Below, one piece after another: positions 50,034 through 57,325 of a stretch of 64,000 nucleotides of DNA. The notes beneath the pieces are model-generated. The model was given only the letters and a program-made list of their open reading frames with translations, had not been told where the DNA came from and made no database searches. A program made the translations under genes and the position numbers. This stretch comes from Spirosoma sp. (lineage in GTDB: Bacteria > Bacteroidota > Bacteroidia > Cytophagales > Spirosomataceae): assembly GCF_026391055.1 (NCBI RefSeq), contig NZ_JAPLET010000017.1, forward strand, positions 124,001 to 188,000, in the 5' to 3' direction. The first letter of the stretch is position 1, and each line of letters opens with the position of its first letter.

Positions 50034-51058
50034 AGTAGATTAGCCAAATAATTAACCCGAAAGGTAGTCATTTTTAGTATTAATTCCTTGCGTTCAGGCG
50101 AAAGTTTATATTCTTTAAAAGAATCGGGTATGTCATTATCTACCGATTCGAGTACATCATATAACAGATTTTCGTCATAATTGGCTTTTACTCTTTTGAT
50201 TAAATCGTCATACCAAGCATAGCCTGACTCTCGAAATAACACTTCGACTAACTCAAAATGACTAATATGTTGATCATGCCATCTGATTTCAGCTTTACCC
50301 TTTTTTATGTATGCTAAAAGCATATTTTCATCTTTAAGCATGCGCATAATACGATCTTGCCTTAACTCTCGTCCTAAACTACTTCCATTATCATAGATTA
50401 AAGTGTATTCCAACAAAGCGTTATAAGTTACATCCATGTAAGCTTTATACTCTGATATGCCTGAAATCGTCATTGCGTATCCTTTCTGAGCTACAGCTAA
50501 TACATCCGTAAAAGCTTTAACTATTGTTGATTTTCGATTCACCAATACTCGAAAAGCCCAATTTTCCTGGTGCCTATCCTGGTTACCAATTATAGCATCA
50601 AAAATTATTGTCTCAAGAACATGGTGCATTTTTACTGATAACCCCAAGGAAACAAATGTCTTTTCGATTAGCTGATATGAATAACGATTTCGTCCGGATT
50701 TATTAAATACTTGAAAGCTTGGGTCATAAGCCTGTAAGAATTGTAATCCTTCAATCAAGTCTTCATGCTGACCAATCAAAGAACGACATAGACAGCCAAT
50801 ATGCTCATTAAAAATAGCGGCTTCATACTTTAGAACTGGAAACTTTAGCATCAAGCCAATTTGATAGGCAATAACTTCAGACCAAAACTCATGCAAATAA
50901 CCAGCCTCCTCTTTGGACTTTTTAAAGTAATATCGAAATCCGTAATAATCTTCAAGAATAAATTTTTCACGGGATCCCCTCGTGTTAAAGTGTTCACTTA
51001 TAATCCATTCGGATATGTCCAAAATAGAACTTTTGCTCTCTTCCGCTTCAACACTCAT
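50030..51058 (-). CDS. HipA-like Ser/Thr kinase (HipT-like)
   Basis: 342 residues. The kinase elements are in order: a candidate ATP-binding Lys46 or Lys47 in FRYYFKKSKEE, helix-C Glu61 in FWSEVIAYQ, catalytic loop IIGNQDRHQENWAF (Asp161, His163, Asn166; N-x-D-x-H-x-x-N) and metal-binding Asp223 in LIYDNGSSLG. It lacks the ~100-residue HipA N-terminal subdomain, which is encoded separately downstream. HipA-type kinases phosphorylate aminoacyl-tRNA synthetases or similar targets and cause growth arrest, in persistence or phage defence. All catalytic residues are present. Confidence 0.82.
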   Translation of the reverse strand: MSVEAEESKSSILDISEWIISEHFNTRGSREKFILEDYYGFRYYFKKSKEEAGYLHEFWSEVIAYQIGLMLKFPVLKYEAAIFNEHIGCLCRSLIGQHEDLIEGLQFLQAYDPSFQVFNKSGRNRYSYQLIEKTFVSLGLSVKMHHVLETIIFDAIIGNQDRHQENWAFRVLVNRKSTIVKAFTDVLAVAQKGYAMTISGISEYKAYMDVTYNALLEYTLIYDNGSSLGRELRQDRIMRMLKDENMLLAYIKKGKAEIRWHDQHISHFELVEVLFRESGYAWYDDLIKRVKANYDENLLYDVLESVDNDIPDSFKEYKLSPERKELILKMTTFRVNYLANLL

Positions 51059-51477
51059 TTTTCCTCATTAGAGTTACTTTTTTTAGTTTGCTTCCAAGTT
51101 GGCGCTTCATTTCAAGCCCCCTCCAACAGTTTAAAAGAATAAAAATATCAGAACACTAAAGAGGTATTTCATGAAGCTTCGGGTAATAGTCTCTTTAAGG
51201 ATGATTGCAGAGTAATCTAACCACTCTGTACACTGAAATGTACTTTAACACATTAATACCTACTGTTTTACAATGTAGATACTCACTTTTACTTAAAGAA
51301 TTTAACTAGTTAACTTTATATCTAAATACTACCCTAGCCTGATTCAAACTAATACCATACACAAAGCCGTACACATCTAAAATAAGTATGCCCCTAATAA
51401 ACTGAAGATCAGTTTATTAGGGGCATACTTTGTACCATGCGTTAGAGAACATTTTGGAAGTAAGCTGGCAACTCTAT
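51059..51477. other. Noncoding gap with a 22-bp perfect hairpin
   Basis: A 419-bp AT-rich gap. AAGTATGCCCCTAATAAACT (from 51384) through 51405 pairs perfectly with 51409-51430, leaving only AGA as a loop. A-rich flank on the left and TTTGTACCA on the right. It lies between the kinase promoter and the end of the RelE-like gene and probably terminates transcription from the right. The words CCATACACAAAGCCGTACAC just upstream resemble the integrase arm sites. Confidence 0.55.
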
Positions 51478-51927
51478 TTAGCCTCGAAAAATTGGCTGTG
51501 TCTCTTCTATGGCAGCCAAATCATGTTGTAAATCCAACTTAACTAATAAGCCCTGATCTCGCTCCCTTATAAATTCTTTAACTAACTCTTTTTCGTAGGC
51601 ATCTGTAATACTTTCTATCTTCTTCTTGCCATTTTTAGGATAAACTAAAAGAAGTATAATTTCTTCAGTTGTAATATTAGTCAAAGCATACACACGAAAG
51701 CCTCCTGACTGCCCGCGCTTATTCCCTGAATCTGCTATACGAAACTTTATTAAGGAATACGGTCCAACTCCGCGAATTCTCGTATTTGGTGTATTTGGTA
51801 AATCAGCAAGATTAGAGCCATTCAACTCATTGCAAATGTCTTTGGGGCATGTACTATACCCCGCCTTCCTTTTGCCGCTAAGCATTCTTAAAGTAGCTCT
51901 AAAAGAAGATGTGGAAGAAGCGACCAA
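51478..51927 (-). CDS. RelE/ParE-superfamily toxin
   Basis: About 149 residues from a TTG at 51927, two bases after the upstream gene's stop codon. The RelE fold is visible: SSFRATLRMLSGKRKAGYSTCP (N-terminal helices, residues 7-28), then YSLIKFRIADSGNKRGQSGGFRVYAL and EEIILLLVYPKNGKK, where the Lys/Arg/Tyr residues of ribosome-dependent mRNA interferases lie. The TTG is preferred over the internal ATG at 51885 because the latter would cut the first conserved helix. Its partner upstream is a coiled-coil protein rather than a classical antitoxin. Confidence 0.75.
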   Translation of the reverse strand: MVASSTSSFRATLRMLSGKRKAGYSTCPKDICNELNGSNLADLPNTPNTRIRGVGPYSLIKFRIADSGNKRGQSGGFRVYALTNITTEEIILLLVYPKNGKKKIESITDAYEKELVKEFIRERDQGLLVKLDLQHDLAAIEETQPIFRG

Positions 51928-51928
51928 T

Positions 51929-52351
51929 TTACAATTGACTTAAAATTGATAACCATTCTTGATCTTGAGGCGATTGATTGCGGATCACTTCAAAATCATG
52001 GATATTCTCTTCTAATTGCCCTGTCTCATCTTGAAACCTCAATATAGTGGACAACATAGCCTCAGCAAATTCACTCTTCTTCAAGGAAGAAATGTTTCGA
52101 TTGCATGCATCCAGTAAAATCTTCATTGGAGATAGAAGGCTGTAGGCTTCTTCTTGATTGTTATTAAAGGCGATTATTGTTCTATCATTCAGAGTTTTAA
52201 GCTCATCCGCAATAGCTTCAAATCGACCCTTTTGTTCGTTCGCCTTATCCAAATATTCATCACACCCCTTAGCCAGAGTGCTTAAGGTTTGGTTTGCCTT
52301 ATCATTGTCCTCCGTTGCCTGATGAATGGCTTCCTCGATTGTATCGACCAT
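51929..52351 (-). CDS. Coiled-coil protein, candidate antitoxin
   Basis: 140 residues, acidic and almost wholly helical with heptad-like spacing (IEEAIHQATEDNDKANQTLS ... GRFEAIADELKTLNDR ... QLEENIHDFEVI). No DNA-binding motif is visible. It is transcribed just before the RelE-like toxin with a 1-bp gap, the usual antitoxin position. It is not a known antitoxin family to me, so the pairing is inference from gene order. Confidence 0.6.
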   Translation of the reverse strand: MVDTIEEAIHQATEDNDKANQTLSTLAKGCDEYLDKANEQKGRFEAIADELKTLNDRTIIAFNNNQEEAYSLLSPMKILLDACNRNISSLKKSEFAEAMLSTILRFQDETGQLEENIHDFEVIRNQSPQDQEWLSILSQL

Positions 52352-53217
52352 AATTATAGTGTAGATTTTACGCAGAGTTTAGATCATTTACGGTGAAAAG
52401 TGTCCACTCTGCATCAAATAAACGCTAAATTTTGATTTATGCTTATGTAAAAGTATCACTACTTGTGCGCGTATATGGGGTATAGTTCAAATAGCGATTT
52501 GGATTTTTCCGTTATACTACTATTATAGATACAAATTTTACGTCCTTATAGTTTATTATATAAATTATATTATATTATATAACACGCGCGCGAGGCATAT
52601 AATTGGTATTTCACCAAGTTTCGAGCATATGCATTTTTTTTAAAGTAGTGATAAAAGATTTATTATACTGTCACCCCATATAAGCAAATCTGTTCCGTTT
52701 GCCGAGTATGTTTATCTTATGTATATGAAACCTCCGTAGTTAGAGTCTGAGCGTTTATTTTAATTTTAGTGTTCTTTATACCATCAATATAGAGATCGCT
52801 TGTCAAAAGGCAATTATAGGCCTTTACTGGCAAATAATAGTCCTATATATCTTTATGATATTGACAGGGTCCTATAGATGCCTTAAATGTGTATTACACT
52901 TACTAAGTTGCCGTTTATGGATTTTGTGCCTACTTATTACCAGCATGTATGTTGTACAATAAGGAGCCAGATGGACGATTGATCAGGCTATCGTCCGTAA
53001 TGGGCACAGACGATAAGCATTATGGTCAGGGTAAGTTAAGAATGCCCTCACAGAGGTATAATCCTGAGTGGCCGATGAAGCCAGCGTATTTATTGCTAAG
53101 GTTTACGACGCGTAAGATATACTTGCTAAATAGTATGTCGCCTCTCAAAGCGTTTTTCAAAGAGTTTCATATGACCGTTTGATTGATTTCGGTGGCGTAC
53201 TGTTATTTATTTTTTTG
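52352..53217. other. 866-bp AT-rich noncoding region between two defence modules
   Basis: Very AT-rich (a TATATTATATTATATAA run near 52565-52580) with an isolated CGCGCGCG block at 52585. TATCACTACTT (52454-52464) and TATATGGGGT (52472-52481) recur as reverse complements at 52643-52653 and 52673-52682. Open frames in 52949-53182 lack family similarity and good starts, so I do not call them genes. Promoters of the toxin pair (leftward) and of the AbiF-associated RNA (rightward) should lie at its ends. Confidence 0.4.
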
Positions 53218-53225
53218 TATATTTG
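53218..53225 (+). promoter_or_regulatory. Bacteroidota -7 promoter element of the small RNA
   Basis: TATATTTG fits the Bacteroidota consensus TAnnTTTG exactly and lies about 7 bp before the proposed RNA start. A weak -33 match (TTTCGGTGG) lies upstream at about 53188-53195. Confidence 0.45.
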
Positions 53226-53231
53226 GAACAT

Positions 53232-53312
53232 AAGCAAAAGTGTCGTTGTTTTGTCATTAACAATACCTGCCACGCCTATGCCTAGCACGCGCACCCCGGC
53301 AGGTTTTTCTTT
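53232..53312 (+). ncRNA. Candidate abiF-type small RNA upstream of the Abi gene
   Basis: Between a TAnnTTTG promoter and the Abi gene lies a ~80-nt segment that ends in a clear rho-independent terminator: ACCTGCC (53265-53271) pairs with GGCAGGT (53298-53304), enclosing a C/G-rich loop (CACGCGCACCCC), followed by TTTTTCTTTTTC. A terminator immediately before a gene on the same strand indicates a separate short transcript. AbiF/Abi_2 genes are known to be accompanied by a structured RNA in this position that acts as an RNA antitoxin. Exact 5' end unknown. Confidence 0.55.
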
Positions 53313-53323
53313 TTCTATAAAAA

Positions 53324-54217
53324 ATGAAATTTTCTAAGCCTGCTTTGACTATTGATCAACAGCTAGAATTGTTAAAACATAGAGGCTTACAAGTATCTGA
53401 TTATTCTAAAGCAGCACATTTTCTCACCTACGTTAGTTACTATAGGCTCAGCGCCTATATGAGACCTCTTCAGCAGTCAGGCGATGCTGAACATAATTTC
53501 CATCAAGACACCACTTTTGAGGACATTCAAGAATTGTACTTGTTTGATCGGGATTTGCGAATGTTGGTTTTTGATGCAATTGAGCGTATAGAAATTGCAA
53601 TTAGAACTTTGATAATATATAACTTCTCAACCGCCTATGGTAGTGATTGGTTTGAAAATTCAACGCTTTTCAAACACATGGAAATTCATGGTGTAATCTT
53701 GCAAAAACTAGATGATGAACTTAGTAGATCAAATGAAGTATTTATAAAAAGATATTTGGGTAAGTACACTAATCCACAACGGCCTCCTGCTTGGATGAGT
53801 TTAGAGGTATTTTCTTTGGGCTTACTCTCGAAGTTATTCAGTGACCTTAGGCAATCAGATGAAAGAAAGGCTATTGCTAAACATTTTGGGGTTGACTCTT
53901 CAATTCTTGAAAGTTGGTTAGAGAGTATAACTTTCGTTCGAAATATTTGCGCTCATCATGGACGTCTGTGGAACCGAGGATTGACTATTACGCCAATGCA
54001 TCCAAAAAGACATGCTTTTCCATACTTGGAAAACCGAGAATTTGAAAATACCCGTCTATATGGCATTTTATCGGTTATACTTTACATGTTGAAAGTTGTT
54101 AGCCCCGAAACTTCATTATCGGCTAACTTAAAAACTATTATACAGAAGTACCCTCAAATGAATGCAAGCCGGATAGGATTTCCTTCAGGATGGGAAAATG
54201 AGCGGTTATGGTCTTAA
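53324..54217 (+). CDS. AbiF/Abi_2-family abortive infection protein (HEPN RNase)
   Basis: 297 residues matching the Abi_2 (AbiD/AbiF) family over its whole length: ALTIDQQLELLKHRGL, YVSYYRLSAYMRPL, YLFDRDLRMLVFDAIERIEI, PPAWMSLEVFSLGLLSKLF, and the HEPN signature VRNICAHHGRLWNR with Arg206 and His211 (R-x4-H). HEPN proteins of this family cleave RNA and stop growth on phage infection, and they are considered relatives of Cas13. It has its own start 12 bp after the terminator of the upstream RNA. The active-site residues are intact. Confidence 0.92.
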   Translation: MKFSKPALTIDQQLELLKHRGLQVSDYSKAAHFLTYVSYYRLSAYMRPLQQSGDAEHNFHQDTTFEDIQELYLFDRDLRMLVFDAIERIEIAIRTLIIYNFSTAYGSDWFENSTLFKHMEIHGVILQKLDDELSRSNEVFIKRYLGKYTNPQRPPAWMSLEVFSLGLLSKLFSDLRQSDERKAIAKHFGVDSSILESWLESITFVRNICAHHGRLWNRGLTITPMHPKRHAFPYLENREFENTRLYGILSVILYMLKVVSPETSLSANLKTIIQKYPQMNASRIGFPSGWENERLWS

Positions 54218-54267
54218 TCTAACAGTAGCCATTAAAGTACTTGTTTGTAAACTTATAAGCTAGTACT

Positions 54268-55122
54268 TTACTTTTTATCAGTTTCTTTTTCAACTATCTT
54301 CTGAATACTCTCCTTTACATTCGACAGCAAGTTATATCCCGTTTGCTTTTCTACCTCATCGACACTCACCCGGTAACCTGACCATGGCAATTCGCCAACA
54401 GCGTTTGTGTTCGGCATCCAAACGGCAATTACCCGCGTCTGTGCGTTTATCCGGTTCACATCATCCGACCCTACTGGTAATATAACAATAACCTTCCACA
54501 AAGCAGCCGGTACGGTTATTTTGCCATTGGCTATATTACTTGCTTTGCCATTATCGCCCTCGCCACCCTTATTCCAAGTGCCAGCAATAATGTACAACTC
54601 ATTCTCTTTAGCTAATAGTCCACGGCAATAGTCTTCCAGATTCTTCCAGGCCTGTCGGTTATGCTGAGGTGCCTGGGGCACAATGTTGGTAAGAATAAAG
54701 GTTGTCTTGTTTTCCTCAGCCGTACTATCCCGATCATCCGAAGGGCAGAGGTGCCCACGGTCAAAACCAGTGTTGACATAATCCGCGTGCCGGACCTGAT
54801 ACCAGGGAGCCGGTAATGATTGGTCCGGGATGAAGTTGCCAGTGTAGCGCGTGGCCGATCCTTTCCAGGCTGTGCTCAAGTGCCAGCTACACCAGTTGGC
54901 AATACCGGTGGATTGATTGTAGGACAAGCTATAGGTCGACCGGGTAATCAGATAAGCATTGGGACTACTTTCTAATGGCTTTGCTCCATCGGGGTTACCC
55001 ATCGCCATGTTATTGTCACGAGTGGGTACAGTGCTAGCTGGAACAAATACACTTGGCTGTTTACACTGATCGAACGTAGCAATAAAGGCAACAATTAACC
55101 AAAGCTTTACGACTCTTTTCAT
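54268..55122 (-). CDS. Secreted DNA/RNA non-specific endonuclease (NUC1 type)
   Basis: About 284 residues. A lipoprotein-like signal ([20 protein letters not shown]) precedes a beta-beta-alpha-metal nuclease domain with the DRGHLCPS motif (catalytic His; Asp and Arg flanking), [14 protein letters not shown] carrying the metal-binding Asn, and WMPNTN. It belongs to the DNA/RNA non-specific endonuclease family of Serratia nuclease. It lies inside the element next to the right att site, so it is cargo, and would act outside the cytoplasm. ATG at 55122 chosen for the signal peptide. Confidence 0.9.
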   Translation of the reverse strand: MKRVVKLWLIVAFIATFDQCKQPSVFVPASTVPTRDNNMAMGNPDGAKPLESSPNAYLITRSTYSLSYNQSTGIANWCSWHLSTAWKGSATRYTGNFIPDQSLPAPWYQVRHADYVNTGFDRGHLCPSDDRDSTAEENKTTFILTNIVPQAPQHNRQAWKNLEDYCRGLLAKENELYIIAGTWNKGGEGDNGKASNIANGKITVPAALWKVIVILPVGSDDVNRINAQTRVIAVWMPNTNAVGELPWSGYRVSVDEVEKQTGYNLLSNVKESIQKIVEKETDKK

Positions 55123-55158
55123 CAAATTCAGTGATTTCAGTACACCGATCCGTATACG

Positions 55159-55207
55159 CAAAAAATAAAAAACCTCTAACTATCTATATTTCAGACAATT
55201 AGAGGTT
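55159..55207 (-). terminator. Element-borne terminator replacing that of tRNA-Leu
   Basis: AACCTCTAA (55171-55179) pairs with TTAGAGGTT (55199-55207). On the minus strand it is followed by TTTTTTATTTTTTG. It lies directly after the tRNA-Leu 3' end, inside the element, so the element supplies a new terminator for the tRNA it split from its own. Confidence 0.75.
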
Positions 55208-55213
55208 CACTTA

Positions 55214-55237
55214 GTACCAGGAGCGGGAGTCGAACCC
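55214..55237. repeat. Right attachment-site repeat (attR) within tRNA-Leu
   Basis: 24 bp identical to 39592-39615, covering part of the T-loop, the T-stem 3' strand, the acceptor 3' strand, the discriminator base and one flanking base of tRNA-Leu. The tRNA remains intact on this side. Confidence 0.92.
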
Positions 55238-55299
55238 GCACGGGCTTGAGGCCCACAGGATTTTAAGTCCGGCGTGTCTACCAATTCCACCATCCCGGC
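55215..55299 (-). tRNA. tRNA-Leu(TAA)
   Basis: 85 nt on the minus strand. Acceptor arms GCCGGGA/TCCTGGT, D-arm ATGGTGGAATTGGTAGACAC, anticodon loop CTTAAAA with anticodon TAA, a class II long variable arm (GGGCCTCAAGCCCGT) and T-arm GCGGGTTCGACTCCCGC. CCA is not encoded. It is the integration target of the adjacent element. Confidence 0.95.
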
Positions 55300-55332
55300 A
55301 TTTCATGCTTCACGGTAGTGAAGCGGTCTTAC

Positions 55333-55355
55333 AAAAAAAGCACCGGTTTCGGTGC
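55333..55355 (-). terminator. Terminator between tRNA-Gly and tRNA-Leu
   Basis: GCACCG/CGGTGC stem (55340-55345 with 55350-55355) followed on the minus strand by TTTTTTT, directly after tRNA-Gly. Confidence 0.8.
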
Positions 55356-55362
55356 CTTTTTG

Positions 55363-55438
55363 TGGAGCGAAAGACGGGGTTCGAACCCGCGACCTCGACC
55401 TTGGCAAGGTCGCGCTCTACCAGCTGAGCTACTTTCGC
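55363..55438 (-). tRNA. tRNA-Gly(GCC)
   Basis: 76 nt including an encoded CCA. Acceptor arms GCGAAAG/CTTTCGC, D-arm TAGCTCAGCTGGTAGAGC, anticodon stem-loop GACCTTGCCAAGGTC with anticodon GCC, T-arm GCGGGTTCGAACCCCGT (one G-T pair in the stem). Confidence 0.95.
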
Positions 55439-55540
55439 ATTATCAATTTCGCCTGCCAATCGGCGAATTGTGGATGCAAAGGTAGGCGTTTTTTGACGCT
55501 TGTCAAGTCCTATGCGCAAAAAAAATTGATAAAAATTTAC

Positions 55541-55579
55541 CCCAACTCGTCCAAAAACTGATTCTGAACGAGTTAGGGG
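55541..55579 (-). terminator. Terminator after the 570-residue membrane protein gene
   Basis: CCCC-A-ACTCGT (from 55540) pairs with ACGAGTTAGGGG (55568-55579) with a bulge. On the minus strand it is followed by TAAATTTTTATC. It lies a few bases after the stop codon at 55586. Confidence 0.6.
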
Positions 55580-55585
55580 CATATT

Positions 55586-57298
55586 TTAGAGCAACGATTC
55601 TGTAACCTGCGTGTCGAACACACCCGTTAAAACCCGACCGTTGCGTTTTACCTGCACCCAAATGCGGTAGTGACCGGCTCTTGGGAACGCGTAGGGAAAC
55701 TCGACCATGTTGGTTGTCTTCATGGAGTGGGTCATACCCGCCACTTTCATACTGGGCATAGAAGCGGCCAGTACCTGATTTTTTTCAGCCTCCGGCATGG
55801 TCTTGAGTTTGTTGATGTAGGCATCAATGCTATCGCGGAAACGAACGGCGTCCGGGTAATGAAATGTTCGGGCTGTATCAGCGATTCGGCTGGTTAGGGA
55901 CTCTTCTGCCGCCATAGAGTAGGTACCTACGGGGTGAAGGTGGATGTATACGGAACCATCGGAGCGTAAGATAGCTGCATGTCCGCCCATGCCAAGATAC
56001 GGTTCCAGCGGTGTAGCTTTTCCATTCGCATCGGCAACGGCGAATTTCAGCGTGTATAACTTACCGGCTTCCAGTATTGGGGTCGATTTATCCATCCAGA
56101 GCATCGTAGAGCCGTCTTCCAGCTTCATACTGGCTCCCGGCTTGCCACAAACCACCATGTCGTTATCCAGATGCGGTACATTCACTGCTCCCGCTTTAAC
56201 ACCCATCGGTTCGGTTAGGAGCCAGCTATCATCAGCATCGGTCGATTTGGCAGCGGCAGCAGCCACGGCGGAGATCTTTAGGGAGGGTACTTCAACGGTG
56301 TCGGTCAGTGTTTCGGCAAAACCATTTCGGTAAACAACATCAGAATAAAGCAGGTATTTACCACCGGGCAATGGCGGCAGCGCAGCCTCGAAATTCAGGG
56401 TGTCGCGTCGGTTGGGGTGCAGGTGCGCAAACGCATCCATACCCGGCATACGCACCAGAAATGCGTGCATTAGCTTGCCATGGTCGGGCAATATATAGCT
56501 CAGCATCCGGCGTTGCCGACGATCTTTGCCGGAGCCCGTAGTATCGAACTGAATCATTAACAGACGCTGGGCATCGGCTACCCGAACGGACGCATGGATC
56601 GTAGCGGGCTTATACAACTGCTGGTTCTTGTACTGTTCAGCCGTACTGGTCCACCAGGTTCGCCAGCCCGTCAGGATCAGCAAAATGACGGCCAGACCTG
56701 CCCCCATGCCAAGCAGTCGCCGACGACCGAGTTTGGCGGGAGCCGGTTCACCGGGAAGCACAACCCCGTCTGAATTGCTGGCTCCGATAATCGTAACCAG
56801 CATGACTACCAGCAGTAATCCCATAGCAGCAAGGCCCCAGCCTGTTCCGGCGGGCATGTCGCGCAGGGCGGTGGCAATAGCCATAACGGGTACAATTACC
56901 TGCTGCTTTCCATCGGGACCGTCAATGGTAAGCTCAATGCTGGAGGAGCCCGAACTCATCAGCCATAAATCGGCTTCATAGCGATTGTCGGCCATCAGGG
57001 CCAGCTCATCGTGCGTTGGAGCCCCTTTATTACCCGAGCGAAAATAAATAGGTCGGGCACCAATACTGCTTACCCGCCCCTGCTCGACATAGACAGTAAC
57101 TTTTGCCGTACCAGGTACAACATCCGGCGGTTGTACGCTGATCAATAGTTGGTATTTACCTGCCTGTTTCTGCACTATAACGCCGGAACTGCCTACGTGG
57201 GCAAATACCGTTGGTGAAAGAGCGAAAGAGTAAAAGAGCGAAAGAAGCAGCACTACCCACTTCATTCGACTATATTTCCTGTATTTTATGGCTTTCAT
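55586..57298 (-). CDS. Unknown exported/membrane protein with central helix pair
   Basis: 570 residues. A signal peptide or anchor at 12-33 precedes a periplasmic beta domain (~34-145), two membrane helices (about 155-175 and 195-215), and a large C-terminal periplasmic region rich in His and Met: KLMHAFLVRMPGMDAFAHLHP, YLGMGGHAAILRSDGSVYIHLHP and MKVAGMTHSMKT. The His/Met pattern suggests metal (copper) binding, and similar HLHP segments occur in FixH/YtkA-like proteins. No family is assigned with confidence. A second ATG at 57265 could be the true start. It follows the next gene by 27 bp and is probably in one operon with it. Confidence 0.75.
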   Translation of the reverse strand: MKAIKYRKYSRMKWVVLLLSLFYSFALSPTVFAHVGSSGVIVQKQAGKYQLLISVQPPDVVPGTAKVTVYVEQGRVSSIGARPIYFRSGNKGAPTHDELALMADNRYEADLWLMSSGSSSIELTIDGPDGKQQVIVPVMAIATALRDMPAGTGWGLAAMGLLLVVMLVTIIGASNSDGVVLPGEPAPAKLGRRRLLGMGAGLAVILLILTGWRTWWTSTAEQYKNQQLYKPATIHASVRVADAQRLLMIQFDTTGSGKDRRQRRMLSYILPDHGKLMHAFLVRMPGMDAFAHLHPNRRDTLNFEAALPPLPGGKYLLYSDVVYRNGFAETLTDTVEVPSLKISAVAAAAAKSTDADDSWLLTEPMGVKAGAVNVPHLDNDMVVCGKPGASMKLEDGSTMLWMDKSTPILEAGKLYTLKFAVADANGKATPLEPYLGMGGHAAILRSDGSVYIHLHPVGTYSMAAEESLTSRIADTARTFHYPDAVRFRDSIDAYINKLKTMPEAEKNQVLAASMPSMKVAGMTHSMKTTNMVEFPYAFPRAGHYRIWVQVKRNGRVLTGVFDTQVTESLL

Positions 57299-57325
57299 GT
57301 ACTTTGTTTTCTTTCTATCTACGGC

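Larger units (their letters stand above)
39592..55237. mobile_element. Integrative element in tRNA-Leu(TAA), phage-satellite-like, with defence cargo
   Basis: Bounded by a 24-bp direct repeat identical to the 3' end of the tRNA-Leu gene (39592-39615 and 55214-55237), with a tyrosine integrase gene just inside the left end. The interior is visibly richer in A+T than the flanks. The order is integrase, unknown gene, excisionase-like protein, VapE-type primase/helicase, iteron-like repeats, small genes including a possible TerS, a second repeat array, an XRE regulator, a second integrase, then three toxin/defence modules and a secreted nuclease. No conjugation, capsid, tail or large-terminase genes are present, so it is not self-transmissible by any visible machinery. 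Confidence 0.9.

Noticed and set aside
52949..53182. A 77-codon plus-strand frame upstream of the AbiF module
   Set aside because: No family, weak composition and no supporting start region; other frames in the same stretch look equally plausible, and the region more likely carries regulatory or RNA sequence.
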